From an uncultured bacterium (GTDB lineage Bacteria > Bacteroidota > Ignavibacteria > Kapaibacteriales > UBA4661): 34,441 nt of DNA. Where the stretch lies: assembly GCA_937899715.1 (NCBI GenBank), contig CALCNX010000098.1:1-34441 (forward strand), given 5' to 3'. Made by a program: the position numbers and the translations under genes. Below the pieces are notes generated by a model. The model was not told the origin of the DNA, made no database searches, and saw nothing but the letters and a program-made list of their open reading frames with translations. Of this stretch, positions 8,845 through 15,900 are shown in pieces; the stretch's first letter is position 1, and every line of letters starts with the position of its first letter.

Positions 8845-9192
8845 TTATAGGTTATCCCATCCTAGCGACGGAATCGAACGCATCAAAGCAATTTCTTTTT
8901 CCCATTCGCTGATTTCTTCTTCTGTCAAGGTTGGTCCGTTTTGGAGCAGTGTTAAAAAGTTTCGTCGCTCTTCTTCTGTCCAAACAGGGAGCGGGGGTGG
9001 CGGACTGCTTCGACGCTGCTGCCAAGGTAGGGAAAAGGTTTCTTGTGTTTGTTCTGATGCGACTGATGGAGAAGATTCGTGTTCTTCTCTCGGCAAAATT
9101 ATTACCTCAATATGCTTTGCATCAAAATTGTCCGGCAGCCGAAGAAGTACGGTATTTCCCTGAACGGTGTAGTATTGGCGAAGTGCTTGCAT
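8845..9192 (-). CDS. Small hypothetical protein, antitoxin-like N-terminus
   Basis: 115 residues. The start, RQYYTVQGNTVLLRLPDNFD followed by an EVIILP strand, resembles short antitoxin-type proteins whose first 35 residues form a small beta fold. The middle is Ser/Pro/Gln-rich and probably disordered. The C-terminus (WTEEERRNFLTLL, then an acidic and tryptophan-rich helix) could bind a partner. It ends two bases before the serine recombinase start. No toxin gene is adjacent except the PIN/RHH pair just upstream, which has its own antitoxin. The function is not established. Confidence 0.55.
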   Translation of the reverse strand: MQALRQYYTVQGNTVLLRLPDNFDAKHIEVIILPREEHESSPSVASEQTQETFSLPWQQRRSSPPPPLPVWTEEERRNFLTLLQNGPTLTEEEISEWEKEIALMRSIPSLGWDNL

Positions 9193-9220
9193 GAGTGTTT
9201 TTCATTTCAATGTGTGAAAA

Positions 9221-9460
9221 TCAAAGGATTGTATCGCCCGCTATCGGTTCAGCGTTTGGTGCCTTAGAAAGAAGTGTACTTAAACCTCCGGGTATAGCGC
9301 GCTTGGAGCGTTCTTCTAAATACTCCGTTGTCACGATGCTGGACATTTTTTCAGCTAACGCGAGAACAGCAAATTGTTCAATCGAACTATTGTCGCGTTC
9401 GGCAAGTTCTTTTACTTTATTGTATAATGTCTCCGGGACAGTGATAGTGATTGCACTCAT
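9221..9460 (-). CDS. Ribbon-helix-helix-type antitoxin of a PIN toxin
   Basis: 79 residues. It begins with ITITVPETLYNKVKELAERD, the strand-helix pattern of CopG/RHH DNA-binding antitoxins, followed by SIEQFAVLALAEKM as the second helix. It would bind and neutralise the PIN-domain ribonuclease and repress the operon. Its start codon overlaps the last bases of the PIN gene by 4 nt (9457-9460), so translation is probably coupled. Here the toxin gene comes first and the antitoxin second, the reverse of the most common order. Confidence 0.75.
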   Translation of the reverse strand: MSAITITVPETLYNKVKELAERDNSSIEQFAVLALAEKMSSIVTTEYLEERSKRAIPGGLSTLLSKAPNAEPIAGDTIL

Positions 9461-9882
9461 TGAGATTCTTTCCTCAAAAGGTGTAAAAATGTAGATGGTT
9501 GAACGACCTTGACACCAAATGCTTCCATTCCTTTGAAGTCTTTGATGTTGAACGTGACAATATATTCTGCCGATGCCGCAACAGCCAGTTCAGCAACAAA
9601 TTCATCATTTGCATCGGTAAGCATGGGTCGCCAAAGATACCAAACATTATGCTTCTGCCCCCAAAAGCACAATTCATCAATAATACTTTCAATTTCTTCT
9701 TCGGTGAAAGTACCACGATGTTTGGGGCGCTTCAGCACATCTTCGTATTCCATGACGAGGGGAACCGAAAGATGTATGGTAAAAATTTGTTTTTCAATAA
9801 GCGATACAATGGTATTGGATGCACCATTCTTTGACTGTAGGGCAGCAACGAGAACATTGGTATCCAGTACAACATTAAGCAT
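9457..9882 (-). CDS. PIN-domain toxin (putative ribonuclease)
   Basis: 141 residues. VVLDTNVLVAAL at 4-15 carries the first acidic residue of the PIN active site. PLVMEYEDVL near 40-50 gives the conserved glutamate, DANDEFVAELA near 90-100 the next acidic cluster, and IVTFNIKDF near 110 the C-terminal strand. This matches the family of 'putative toxin-antitoxin system toxin component, PIN family' proteins, which cleave RNA. It is followed by an overlapping RHH antitoxin gene. The upstream S24 protease gene ends 9 nt before its start, so read-through from that operon is possible. Confidence 0.85.
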   Translation of the reverse strand: MLNVVLDTNVLVAALQSKNGASNTIVSLIEKQIFTIHLSVPLVMEYEDVLKRPKHRGTFTEEEIESIIDELCFWGQKHNVWYLWRPMLTDANDEFVAELAVAASAEYIVTFNIKDFKGMEAFGVKVVQPSTFLHLLRKESQ

Positions 9883-9891
9883 AATTTTTTC

Positions 9892-10374
9892 TCACAACAA
9901 TTCCTCAATTCGCATCTTCCGCGTTGCTACGCCAAAAATATGTACATCATCGAAGTCCGAAAGTTTGACGGGCGGATGCCGTGGATTGTCGGGAATGAGT
10001 GCCATATCCATCATCTTCGTGCGCTTGTTCGGTATCATCTGCAGGCGCTTGAGCGTAATTTCTCCATTCACCTCTGCCAGTACGATATTGCCGTGCTGCG
10101 CTTCCATTCGGCAATCTACCACCACCACATCTCCGGCGCTAATCCCCGCGTTCACCATCGAATCGCCCGTTACTTCAAAAAGAAACGTCATTTTTGGATT
10201 ACGTGACAGGTACTCGCTTAGAAGTTTTCCCTGCACTTGAGAAAAAATCGGTGTGGGTTTGCCACAGGGAACCGTTGCGCAAATCCGAGCGTGTTCCATA
10301 TCGAAGCGCACGGGAGTGAGGTCGTTCAGATGCAGATGTTCCACATCAAAGGCTTCAGTGAAGATGTCCATCAT
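9892..10374 (-). CDS. S24 (UmuD/LexA-like) self-cleaving protease
   Basis: 160 residues. A Cys-Gly at 37-38 (ATVPCGKP) sits where UmuD is cut. The catalytic serine is in VTGDSM (S72) and the lysine in GEITLKRL (K109), the Ser-Lys dyad of LexA/UmuD/CI-type proteins. No DNA-binding domain is present. It could be a true UmuD-like polymerase accessory protein, but no UmuC is visible. It could also be the protease half of a split phage repressor, since an HTH protein lies immediately upstream in the same direction (49-nt gap). RecA-stimulated self-cleavage is expected from the family. Confidence 0.85.
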   Translation of the reverse strand: MMDIFTEAFDVEHLHLNDLTPVRFDMEHARICATVPCGKPTPIFSQVQGKLLSEYLSRNPKMTFLFEVTGDSMVNAGISAGDVVVVDCRMEAQHGNIVLAEVNGEITLKRLQMIPNKRTKMMDMALIPDNPRHPPVKLSDFDDVHIFGVATRKMRIEELL

Positions 10375-10423
10375 GGGAGAGCAGATTTTTTACGTTAAAG
10401 TCAATTATTGTGCGAATGGTCAA

Positions 10424-10846
10424 TTATTTCGCCGACTCGCGCATGAAGGTAATAAAATTCTGTAACATTGCCAGATTATTTTGATAGTCGTCAATCTTGA
10501 TAACTTTTGTTTCTGCAATGTCTTCGTGCGCTTCGCGGGGAAGGAGCTTCACATTGTTCATGGTGCGTTTGAATTCTGCGCGTTCTTGCCGGAGGCGTTC
10601 GCCTGCGTCGTTATCGGCGTACATTTCGCTATCATCGCCGCCTTTGAACAGCCAGTTGATAGACATTCCCGCCTCATAAAATCGAAACAAGACTTCGCCG
10701 CCCGGAACACGTCCACGCCCGACGTAATAACTCATTTGTGTTGCATCAATACCGATGACCTCACAAAAATTGTTTTGTGTGCGGTAGCATCGTTTCGCAA
10801 AGTGCTTGATGCGTGGTCCGATATCGTTAATAGTATTGCCCTGCAT
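10424..10846 (-). CDS. HTH regulator of phage-repressor type
   Basis: 140 residues. The first 70 look like a CI-type helix-turn-helix domain: QNNFCEVIGIDATQMSYYVG as helix-turn-helix, then an FRFYEAGMSINWLFKGG segment that closely follows the end of this domain in phage repressors. The C-terminal half is charged and coiled (AGERLRQERAEFKRTMNNVK) with no protease. It is followed by the S24 protease gene and faces an AT-rich divergent control region with palindromes, which it may bind. Confidence 0.65.
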   Translation of the reverse strand: MQGNTINDIGPRIKHFAKRCYRTQNNFCEVIGIDATQMSYYVGRGRVPGGEVLFRFYEAGMSINWLFKGGDDSEMYADNDAGERLRQERAEFKRTMNNVKLLPREAHEDIAETKVIKIDDYQNNLAMLQNFITFMRESAK

Positions 10847-10860
10847 AAAACGAAGAAAAA

Positions 10861-11025
10861 GGTATAAAAAAAATTGCAGGAAAATTATTGTTAAAGCAAA
10901 ATTTTGTGTATTTTAACGAATAAAATTTACTATTATTTGCTGTAATAACAAAAGCAAAATACAGAAATTCATTTTGTACTGCAAAATTTTTTACCGTACT
11001 CTTCAAGAAATATAGTTCGTGTGCT
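10861..11025. promoter_or_regulatory. AT-rich divergent control region with palindromes
   Basis: The gap separates the leftward HTH/S24 genes from the rightward DnaA-like gene. It holds two imperfect palindromes, one from GTTAAA to TTTTAAC at 10890-10917 and one from TTTGCT to AGCAAA at 10936-10958. The word GCAAAAT recurs three times. This is the layout of a repressor operator; binding by the HTH protein is inference. Confidence 0.4.
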
Positions 11026-11334
11026 ATGCTGAATTACCCTCACATTAGTCTGGCGTTGGGGCTTGCCACGCCGAAAACGTGTCGCCGACGGATTCGCTCG
11101 AAAGTTCGCGGGCGAAAACTGGTGGATGTGCGCATTGCGCTCGCGGCAATATTGCAGGAACGCGGCTGGACATACAGCGAAATTGCCCGCGAACTCAACC
11201 GCGCACAATCGCTGGTGCATCATTACGTGAAAACACACGAAACACTTTTGGATTCCAACGCCGACTATCATCACCTTTTTTCGACGCTTTATAATTCCTT
11301 GAAAGAATCCATCACCATTTCCCAAACACCATGA
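11026..11334 (+). CDS. DnaA domain IV-like helix-turn-helix protein
   Basis: 102 residues. The central part, VDVRIALAAILQERGWTYSE then IARELNRAQSLVHHYVK, follows the pattern of the DNA-binding domain IV of DnaA (A..L....G.S...I...L.R.HSTV.HY). It has no AAA+ part, so it is not a full initiator. It could act as a replication or transcription regulator of a phage or plasmid. Its stop overlaps the ATG of the next gene (ATGA, 11331-11334), so the two are translationally coupled. It is divergent from the HTH/S24 operon. Confidence 0.6.
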   Translation: MLNYPHISLALGLATPKTCRRRIRSKVRGRKLVDVRIALAAILQERGWTYSEIARELNRAQSLVHHYVKTHETLLDSNADYHHLFSTLYNSLKESITISQTP

Positions 11335-12017
11335 ACATTTCCCTTATTCCCGAAGCATCATCAGGTTTCCACGTTGATGCCTACCTTTACGCTCCTCTGG
11401 GACGCACGTACACCTTGCAAATCTGGCGCGAAGAAACGCAAGGTGCGGCGTTCACCATCAGCAATCATACCTTCACGCCGACGATTTCTTATCCGGGCAT
11501 TGGCGTAAAGCACGTTGTGGGGAATATTCCTTTTGGGACGTTGCCGTTCAGTGCGCAGTTTCATTTGTTCATCAATGGCATTCAGGATGTGGAATCCATG
11601 GGGCATGATGTCCAGATGTTTTTTCAGCAAGCGGCAACGACGACAGGTTACATTCCGCAGCGCCGCACGGCTCAGTATCTCATCCGCGACTTCACGAAGC
11701 TGAACGGCATACAGAAATCAGCAGGGGGAATTTATCGGACGTGGGACATTGATTTCATCAGCACCCAAGCGCTCTCAATGGCACAAGCCGCAAACAAATG
11801 TCGTGAACTTGTCCAAGCCGCCAACACCGACCCACATTTCAGTTTGCAATACCGGACTCGTGCCTTATCGAATGAAGAATGGACAGCGCAGCGCGACGCG
11901 ACGTTCAATGAAGCCATGAGCGAAATTGCGCGAGTGATAGATTTTGCGGTGGAGGAGGTGCAGCAGAAGCAGAAATTTAATCTCGTGAACCCGCAGCTCT
12001 TGAAAGTGGTGGGGTAA
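11331..12017 (+). CDS. Hypothetical protein coupled to the DnaA-like gene
   Basis: 228 residues, not recognised. The first 110 look like beta-rich sheets with many aromatic and Gly/Pro residues (IGVKHVVGNIPFGTLPFSAQ). The second half is helical with charged stretches (NKCRELVQAANTD; EAMSEIARVIDFAVEEVQQK). There is no signal peptide or membrane helix. The overlapping start indicates joint expression with the upstream HTH protein. A phage structural or accessory role is possible, but nothing visible proves it. Confidence 0.5.
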   Translation: MNISLIPEASSGFHVDAYLYAPLGRTYTLQIWREETQGAAFTISNHTFTPTISYPGIGVKHVVGNIPFGTLPFSAQFHLFINGIQDVESMGHDVQMFFQQAATTTGYIPQRRTAQYLIRDFTKLNGIQKSAGGIYRTWDIDFISTQALSMAQAANKCRELVQAANTDPHFSLQYRTRALSNEEWTAQRDATFNEAMSEIARVIDFAVEEVQQKQKFNLVNPQLLKVVG

Positions 12018-12052
12018 ACTATGCTGCTTGTCTTTGCAGCACAAGCGCCATT

Positions 12053-12466
12053 TTACGAGGGTTGTTGCAAGGGTGGGAATAGATAGATGCGCACTGTCTC
12101 GACAAAATCTTCCGCATCGGTGAGAATTTCTTGTGCCAACGGCATATCAATCATTGTTGTGGCTTTATAGTCGGATTCTTGGCGGAAATCAAATGCTCTA
12201 TGAAGACTTTTGGAGAGATGTTTGGAGAAAAGACCTGTCTTGACGAACTCGACATCAAAAAGGGTAATCACGCCTGAATGTTTGGAAGGCAGTGAGGAGC
12301 GATCTTGCAAGAGCGCAAGCGTAGCATAAAACATCGCGTAATACGCTCGGTTGATAATGCCAAGGGCAGAACCGCTATGCGCAACCAATAATCGTGCGTC
12401 TTTCAAGGCTGTGTCTGCCTGTTCGAGCCGATAGGTGCGGAGAATGGACTGTTCTTCCGGTGTCAT
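12053..12466 (-). CDS. HEPN-domain protein (toxin of MNT/HEPN pair)
   Basis: 137 residues, all helical. INRAYYAMFYATLALL at about 38-53 and KHSGVITLFDVEFVKTG near 62-78 are typical of HEPN proteins. FRQESDY near 92-98 gives the R-x4-Y form of the HEPN ribonuclease motif. The family acts as an RNase toxin, usually silenced by AMPylation of the tyrosine by a nucleotidyltransferase partner. That partner gene lies directly upstream and overlaps by 4 nt (12463-12466), so the two form one operon. Confidence 0.8.
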   Translation of the reverse strand: MTPEEQSILRTYRLEQADTALKDARLLVAHSGSALGIINRAYYAMFYATLALLQDRSSLPSKHSGVITLFDVEFVKTGLFSKHLSKSLHRAFDFRQESDYKATTMIDMPLAQEILTDAEDFVETVRIYLFPPLQQPS

Positions 12467-12801
12467 AGTGTCAAGAAAACTCCCTCATGGCGAATACTCC
12501 GAGCAAGGGGCGAACCTCCTTCAGGGCTATGTTCCCATTCCTCACGGGAAAAGACAACGGGCGAAACAAGAATCCCGGCATCGAATCCTGCTTCAAACGC
12601 ACAATCACTCACAATACGCCGCACATCCGGGGTCAGTGTCTCGCTAATCACCAAGACATCAAGGTCAGAGTCATTGTCCGCAGCAGAACTACTACTATCA
12701 TCACGCACCCGCGAGCCAAAGGCAGCCAGTCCGACAAGCGATACCCGTTGGCGGAGAAGAGCGCCAAGACGCTCAAGAACCTGATGATCAAGAGTACTCA
12801 T
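12463..12801 (-). CDS. Minimal nucleotidyltransferase (MNT antitoxin)
   Basis: 112 residues from the ATG at 12801. The active-site pattern is FGSRVRDD followed by NDSDLDVLVI, the GS...DxD signature of polymerase-beta-type minimal nucleotidyltransferases; a serine-rich insertion separates the two halves. The frame stays open to an ATG at 12858, but the extra residues form an unlikely hydrophobic tail, so the inner start is preferred. It would modify and silence the HEPN toxin encoded downstream. Confidence 0.8.
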   Translation of the reverse strand: MSTLDHQVLERLGALLRQRVSLVGLAAFGSRVRDDSSSSAADNDSDLDVLVISETLTPDVRRIVSDCAFEAGFDAGILVSPVVFSREEWEHSPEGGSPLARSIRHEGVFLTL

Positions 12802-12866
12802 ACAGGTAATGTACAAAAAAATCACCACCCCTACAAAACACGCGAACGGATTCGACATTTTTGACG

Positions 12867-12998
12867 GTTGGTGTGTGTTACTCCGGCGTATCTGCTCTTT
12901 GAGCGTGGGCGGATGTGGTTGGGTGTGGTGGTGTTTTTGGTGGGAATGGTGCTTGCGGCGGTGGTAGTGGTATAGCCTACCAATACGTAGTTCAAAAA
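12867..12998. other. Gene-poor G/T-rich gap
   Basis: No supported gene. A short plus-strand frame (12868-12975) ends in a run of hydrophobic residues (MWLGVVVFLVGMVLAAVVVV). It could be the tail of a lost membrane protein, but it has no ribosome binding site. Confidence 0.3.
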
Positions 12999-13280
12999 TT
13001 AGAGAAGATTTTGATTTTTAAGTTCATTTATATAATCTTCTTGAGATTTCGAGCAATCAATAAATGCTACAAAAAAACTTTTTTCTATGTGTAGTTGAGT
13101 GTACATTTGTTTTATTAAACCATCACCAATATCTTGGTTATTATGACTTGTTTTGGTTCGGATGGCTGTATCTTTGCCTTCATAGTGCAAAATAAAATAC
13201 TTATGATCTCCGCTGGAGTCTTCTATAAAACCTTTTTTCTTTAATGCTTTTTCAACCTTTTTACCGTCAAGATTAGCCAC
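12999..13280 (-). CDS. HicA-like toxin candidate
   Basis: 93 residues. It starts KKVEKALKKKGF and continues SSGDHKYFILHYEG, which resembles HicA mRNA interferases (a helix, then G.SH.....). The histidine is kept, but the usual serine before it is aspartate. TSHNNQDIGDGLIKQM resembles the later HicA strand-helix. Its start overlaps the end of the 161-aa gene by 8 nt, consistent with a two-gene toxin-antitoxin unit. The gene order (B-like first) differs from classical hicAB. The similarity is moderate. Confidence 0.5.
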   Translation of the reverse strand: MANLDGKKVEKALKKKGFIEDSSGDHKYFILHYEGKDTAIRTKTSHNNQDIGDGLIKQMYTQLHIEKSFFVAFIDCSKSQEDYINELKNQNLL

Positions 13281-13758
13281 GGCATACCTCTTTCACCAAA
13301 GCAATAATACCATATTTAATTGCTTTTGCATATTGTGTTAAGTCTTCATCAGATTTATCCTTATAACGAAAATATGTGTATTGTACTTCCCGTGTAAAAT
13401 CTTCCAATGCAACATCATACGATTCACCCCATGTGTGGATATTTAATGGCAGATAGCTTATAGCTACTCCATCTTCCGTATTTTCTACTTCGAGATGTAT
13501 TGCATAATGAAAAAAGATTTTGCTCTCTTTGGTCTCAATACTTTGGATAATATCCTTTTTGCTTTGAGGTTTACCAAAGGAAGTGTTTACTAATTTATGC
13601 TGATTACGAGTAGTAAACTCTTTTGGCTTACTACTTTGTTTTGGAAGGCTAGTATTGTCCCTAACAGGGATACGAGTATTTATAATAGGTAAAAATACAA
13701 TAGAAGGTGGTGTGGAGGCTGCCATTTTTTTATCACTATTTCTGCTTTGGAATGTCAT
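13273..13758 (-). CDS. HicB-like partner protein
   Basis: 161 residues. The first 75 are low-complexity and lysine/serine-rich. The C-terminal part (FHYAIHLEVENTEDG, then SYLPLNIHTWGESYDVALED) resembles HicB-type partial RNase H folds with the WGES..EAL pattern. It overlaps the HicA-like gene by 8 nt and begins 26 nt after the stop of the 108-aa gene. As antitoxin it would bind the small toxin; no separate DNA-binding domain is clear. Confidence 0.45.
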   Translation of the reverse strand: MTFQSRNSDKKMAASTPPSIVFLPIINTRIPVRDNTSLPKQSSKPKEFTTRNQHKLVNTSFGKPQSKKDIIQSIETKESKIFFHYAIHLEVENTEDGVAISYLPLNIHTWGESYDVALEDFTREVQYTYFRYKDKSDEDLTQYAKAIKYGIIALVKEVCRG

Positions 13759-13784
13759 GTCTGTAAGTAGTAAAAGTTATCTTG

Positions 13785-14111
13785 TTATTTTTGCAGTATC
13801 TGCTCTGCTTGCTCAAGTAAAATGGAAGCGATATTTTTTGCATCTTTAGCGTCAATACTGAATGTTGCAAAAATCATTCGCTCCCCACCTTCGATTTGTA
13901 AATCCTCTGTATATTTTTTACTCTGTTGATCAAATTTTAGCATCGTTTCCTTTGGATATTTTGGACTTTCAAAGTAGAATTTCACTTGTATTAAATTACT
14001 ATCAAGACTTGATGTGATAAATGCGCCTGAGATTGGAGCAACTATATGGTTAGGTGCGGGAGTATAAAAAATTTTCGCAGTTCTTGTACTCGTTTTTTGT
14101 GTTTTTGCCAT
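13785..14111 (-). CDS. Hypothetical protein upstream of HicAB-like pair
   Basis: 108 residues, not recognised. The N-terminus is basic (MAKTQKTSTRTAK). The middle forms beta strands (IVAPISGAFITSS; LIQVKFYFESPKYP) and the end an amphipathic helix (AKNIASILLEQAEQILQ). It is the first gene of a leftward three-gene unit with the HicB-like and HicA-like proteins, 26 nt from the next start. It may be a regulator or co-antitoxin. Confidence 0.5.
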   Translation of the reverse strand: MAKTQKTSTRTAKIFYTPAPNHIVAPISGAFITSSLDSNLIQVKFYFESPKYPKETMLKFDQQSKKYTEDLQIEGGERMIFATFSIDAKDAKNIASILLEQAEQILQK

Positions 14112-14494
14112 GACGAACTTGAGGTTTAATGTCAGAAAAATTGCAACGTATTTGCTTTAGAGCAAGTTAATAAATATTTGTTATACCGCGCTAGTGTCAC
14201 CTGTAACGAAAACCCCGTTACAATCAGCGTTGCACCATTTATTTTTCCCTGTTTTTTTCTTCTAAGTGCAAGGGAGAAAAGTATTTGACCAAAACACCCC
14301 TCCCACAAACTATTTTTCGTTTTCGCATTTTTTTCTGCTTTTTTCCGGTTCTCCGCTTTCATAACGTTCATTATCATTCACTTTTCTACGCCTTTCGGTC
14401 TCCCTATTTTGCATCCACGTCATTGTTACGATGACTACCACTTTTCACCACCACCGCCACGATAACCGTGGCATTTCTCAGAAAGGATGCAACA
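14112..14494. other. Intergenic region with small inverted repeats
   Basis: No supported gene. It holds a perfect 7-bp inverted repeat (TGTAACG/CGTTACA, 14202-14222) and smaller ones close to the next rightward start (GTCAT/ATGAC near 14419-14435; CCACG/CGTGG near 14458-14472). A minus-strand frame of 81 codons lacks protein-like composition and is left out. Confidence 0.35.
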
Positions 14495-14821
14495 ATGGAT
14501 ATTGCATTGTCGCAAATCACCAAACTGGAAGGTATTGCCACGCAAGATAACGGCAATTACCGCCAGTTCACCGAACTCCAAGATTTCGTCGGCGCCGTGC
14601 GCTCCATCGGAACGCTGGAGAAAAATTGCACCGACGCTCTTGCGGCGTTTGATATTCTGCAAGCTGACGCAGACGGTAAAGTTATCGTCTTTGCCAAAGG
14701 CGTTGACGGCGAAGTACAGTTCACGCCCGATGCTGCGTTTCGCACGGCATTGGAGAATGTGAAAACTGCGCTCACCTCTGCAAAAACTACCGTTGGTGCG
14801 GTGCAGCTTCCGCTTCCGTAA
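14495..14821 (+). CDS. Hypothetical protein of lysis-like cassette
   Basis: 108 residues from the ATG at 14495, which has AAAGGA 7 nt upstream; an earlier start at 14468 is less likely. The protein is soluble, alanine/threonine-rich and mostly helical (LSQITKLEGIATQDNGNYRQ; ENVKTALTSAKTTVGAVQLP). I do not recognise it. A strong terminator follows, then the amidase-like gene. Its position suggests a phage- or element-derived module, perhaps expressed at a higher level than the genes after the terminator. Confidence 0.6.
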   Translation: MDIALSQITKLEGIATQDNGNYRQFTELQDFVGAVRSIGTLEKNCTDALAAFDILQADADGKVIVFAKGVDGEVQFTPDAAFRTALENVKTALTSAKTTVGAVQLPLP

Positions 14822-14829
14822 TTTTCACA

Positions 14830-14869
14830 AAGCGGTAGGATAGCTTCAAACTATCCTACCGCTTTTTTT
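14830..14869 (+). terminator. Intrinsic terminator
   Basis: A perfect 14-bp stem (14830-14843 with 14851-14864) with a 7-nt loop, followed by a run of seven Ts. It separates the 108-aa gene from the amidase-like gene. Confidence 0.9.
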
Positions 14870-14883
14870 AGAGGACACCACCC

Positions 14884-15657
14884 ATGAGCAAAACAGCATT
14901 TGAAATCGCCATGAAAGAACTTGGTACGGCAGAGATTTTCGGCGACACGCACAATGCGCGTATCGTGGAGTATCACGCCGCAACAAGTCTTCACGCCACA
15001 AGTGATGAAGTCGCGTGGTGCGCATCGTTTGTGAATTGGTGCTTGAAAAAAGCAACCATCACCGGCACAAACTCCGCACGAGCGCGAAGTTTTCTCACGT
15101 GGGGCGTGGCAGTTTCGCTGGAAGAAGCCGAGCGCGGCGATATTGTTGTGCTCTCACGCAACGATGCTCGTGGCGCAAATGCACAGTTCGGACACGTTGG
15201 ATTTTTTGCCGGACAAGAAGGCAAATCCGTTTTGGTCTTGGGCGGCAATCAATCCAACAAAGTTAGTATTTCACCCTATCCACTTCACCGCATACTTTCG
15301 ATACGGAGACTTATCATGCCTTCAGAAACACCATCACCAACAACCTTTCGCGTTCCGTCGGTCTTTCAGTGGATAGCCGCTGCGCCAACACTCATCGGCA
15401 AAATCCAACGGTTCATCGCTTCAGCACAAGCGAAAAACTGGACGACGACGGCAGTCGCGTTTGTTGCGCTCGTCGCGTACGTGGGCAATCTTTTCGGCTT
15501 GCCGATAGATGACAGCATCGTTCAAATGCTGCAAGCTGCGGCGCTGGCAGTTATCGGATTTTTCACGGGTAAGCAAGTTATCAATCCGCAGAAACTCGAT
15601 GCTGCATGGAAATCACTCAATGCACTGGCGGAGGACATTACGCATGGACAAACTTGA
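14884..15657 (+). CDS. CHAP/NlpC-like cell-wall amidase (TIGR02594 type) with membrane segment
   Basis: 257 residues. The N-terminal domain has WCASFVNWC at 45-53 (candidate nucleophile C46), GDIVVLSR near 87-94 and FGHVGFF near 103-109 (candidate histidine). This is the layout of TIGR02594-type peptidoglycan hydrolases used as phage endolysins. After residue 150 a linker and hydrophobic segments (TAVAFVALVAYVGNLFGLP; MLQAAALAVIGFFTG) look like membrane helices, so it may be a membrane-bound lysin. The ATG has AGAGGA upstream. Its end overlaps the start of the next small gene by 14 nt. Confidence 0.72.
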   Translation: MSKTAFEIAMKELGTAEIFGDTHNARIVEYHAATSLHATSDEVAWCASFVNWCLKKATITGTNSARARSFLTWGVAVSLEEAERGDIVVLSRNDARGANAQFGHVGFFAGQEGKSVLVLGGNQSNKVSISPYPLHRILSIRRLIMPSETPSPTTFRVPSVFQWIAAAPTLIGKIQRFIASAQAKNWTTTAVAFVALVAYVGNLFGLPIDDSIVQMLQAAALAVIGFFTGKQVINPQKLDAAWKSLNALAEDITHGQT

Positions 15658-15841
15658 GTTGTACATCATCACGGGTTTGGTGTCCATCATCGCGTATTTT
15701 CTGAAGGGGCTTCATGCCGATATTCAAGGCATCCGCCAAAACCTTCAGCAAATAGAGAAAGAAATCGCTGTGAAGCACCAAGCCGATGAAGACCGCGACC
15801 GCCGCTTGGAAAACGTTGAGAAGATTGTCCATAAGGAATGA
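15644..15841 (+). CDS. Small one-TM coiled-coil protein (holin/spanin-like)
   Basis: 65 residues from the ATG at 15644, preceded by GGAGGA. One membrane helix (LYIITGLVSIIAYFLKGL) is followed by a charged coiled coil (NLQQIEKEIAVKHQADEDRD). The frame is open further upstream, but the ribosome binding site decides this start. It overlaps the 3' end of the amidase gene. Such proteins are often encoded next to endolysins; a lysis role is inference. Confidence 0.6.
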   Translation: MDKLELYIITGLVSIIAYFLKGLHADIQGIRQNLQQIEKEIAVKHQADEDRDRRLENVEKIVHKE

Positions 15842-15900
15842 AGCATTTCTATTTCTTCCATATGTTTGTTCCGAACATCCATTATGTAAACTTATGATCA

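Noticed and set aside
12868..12975. Short plus-strand frame ending in a hydrophobic helix (MWLGVVVFLVGMVLAAVVVV)
   Set aside because: No ribosome binding site or promoter, and the G/T-rich DNA gives valine runs by composition. It may be the tail of a lost gene but cannot be supported.
14132..14377. 81-codon minus-strand frame
   Set aside because: Lysine-rich composition from AT-rich DNA, no ribosome binding site and no recognisable motif.
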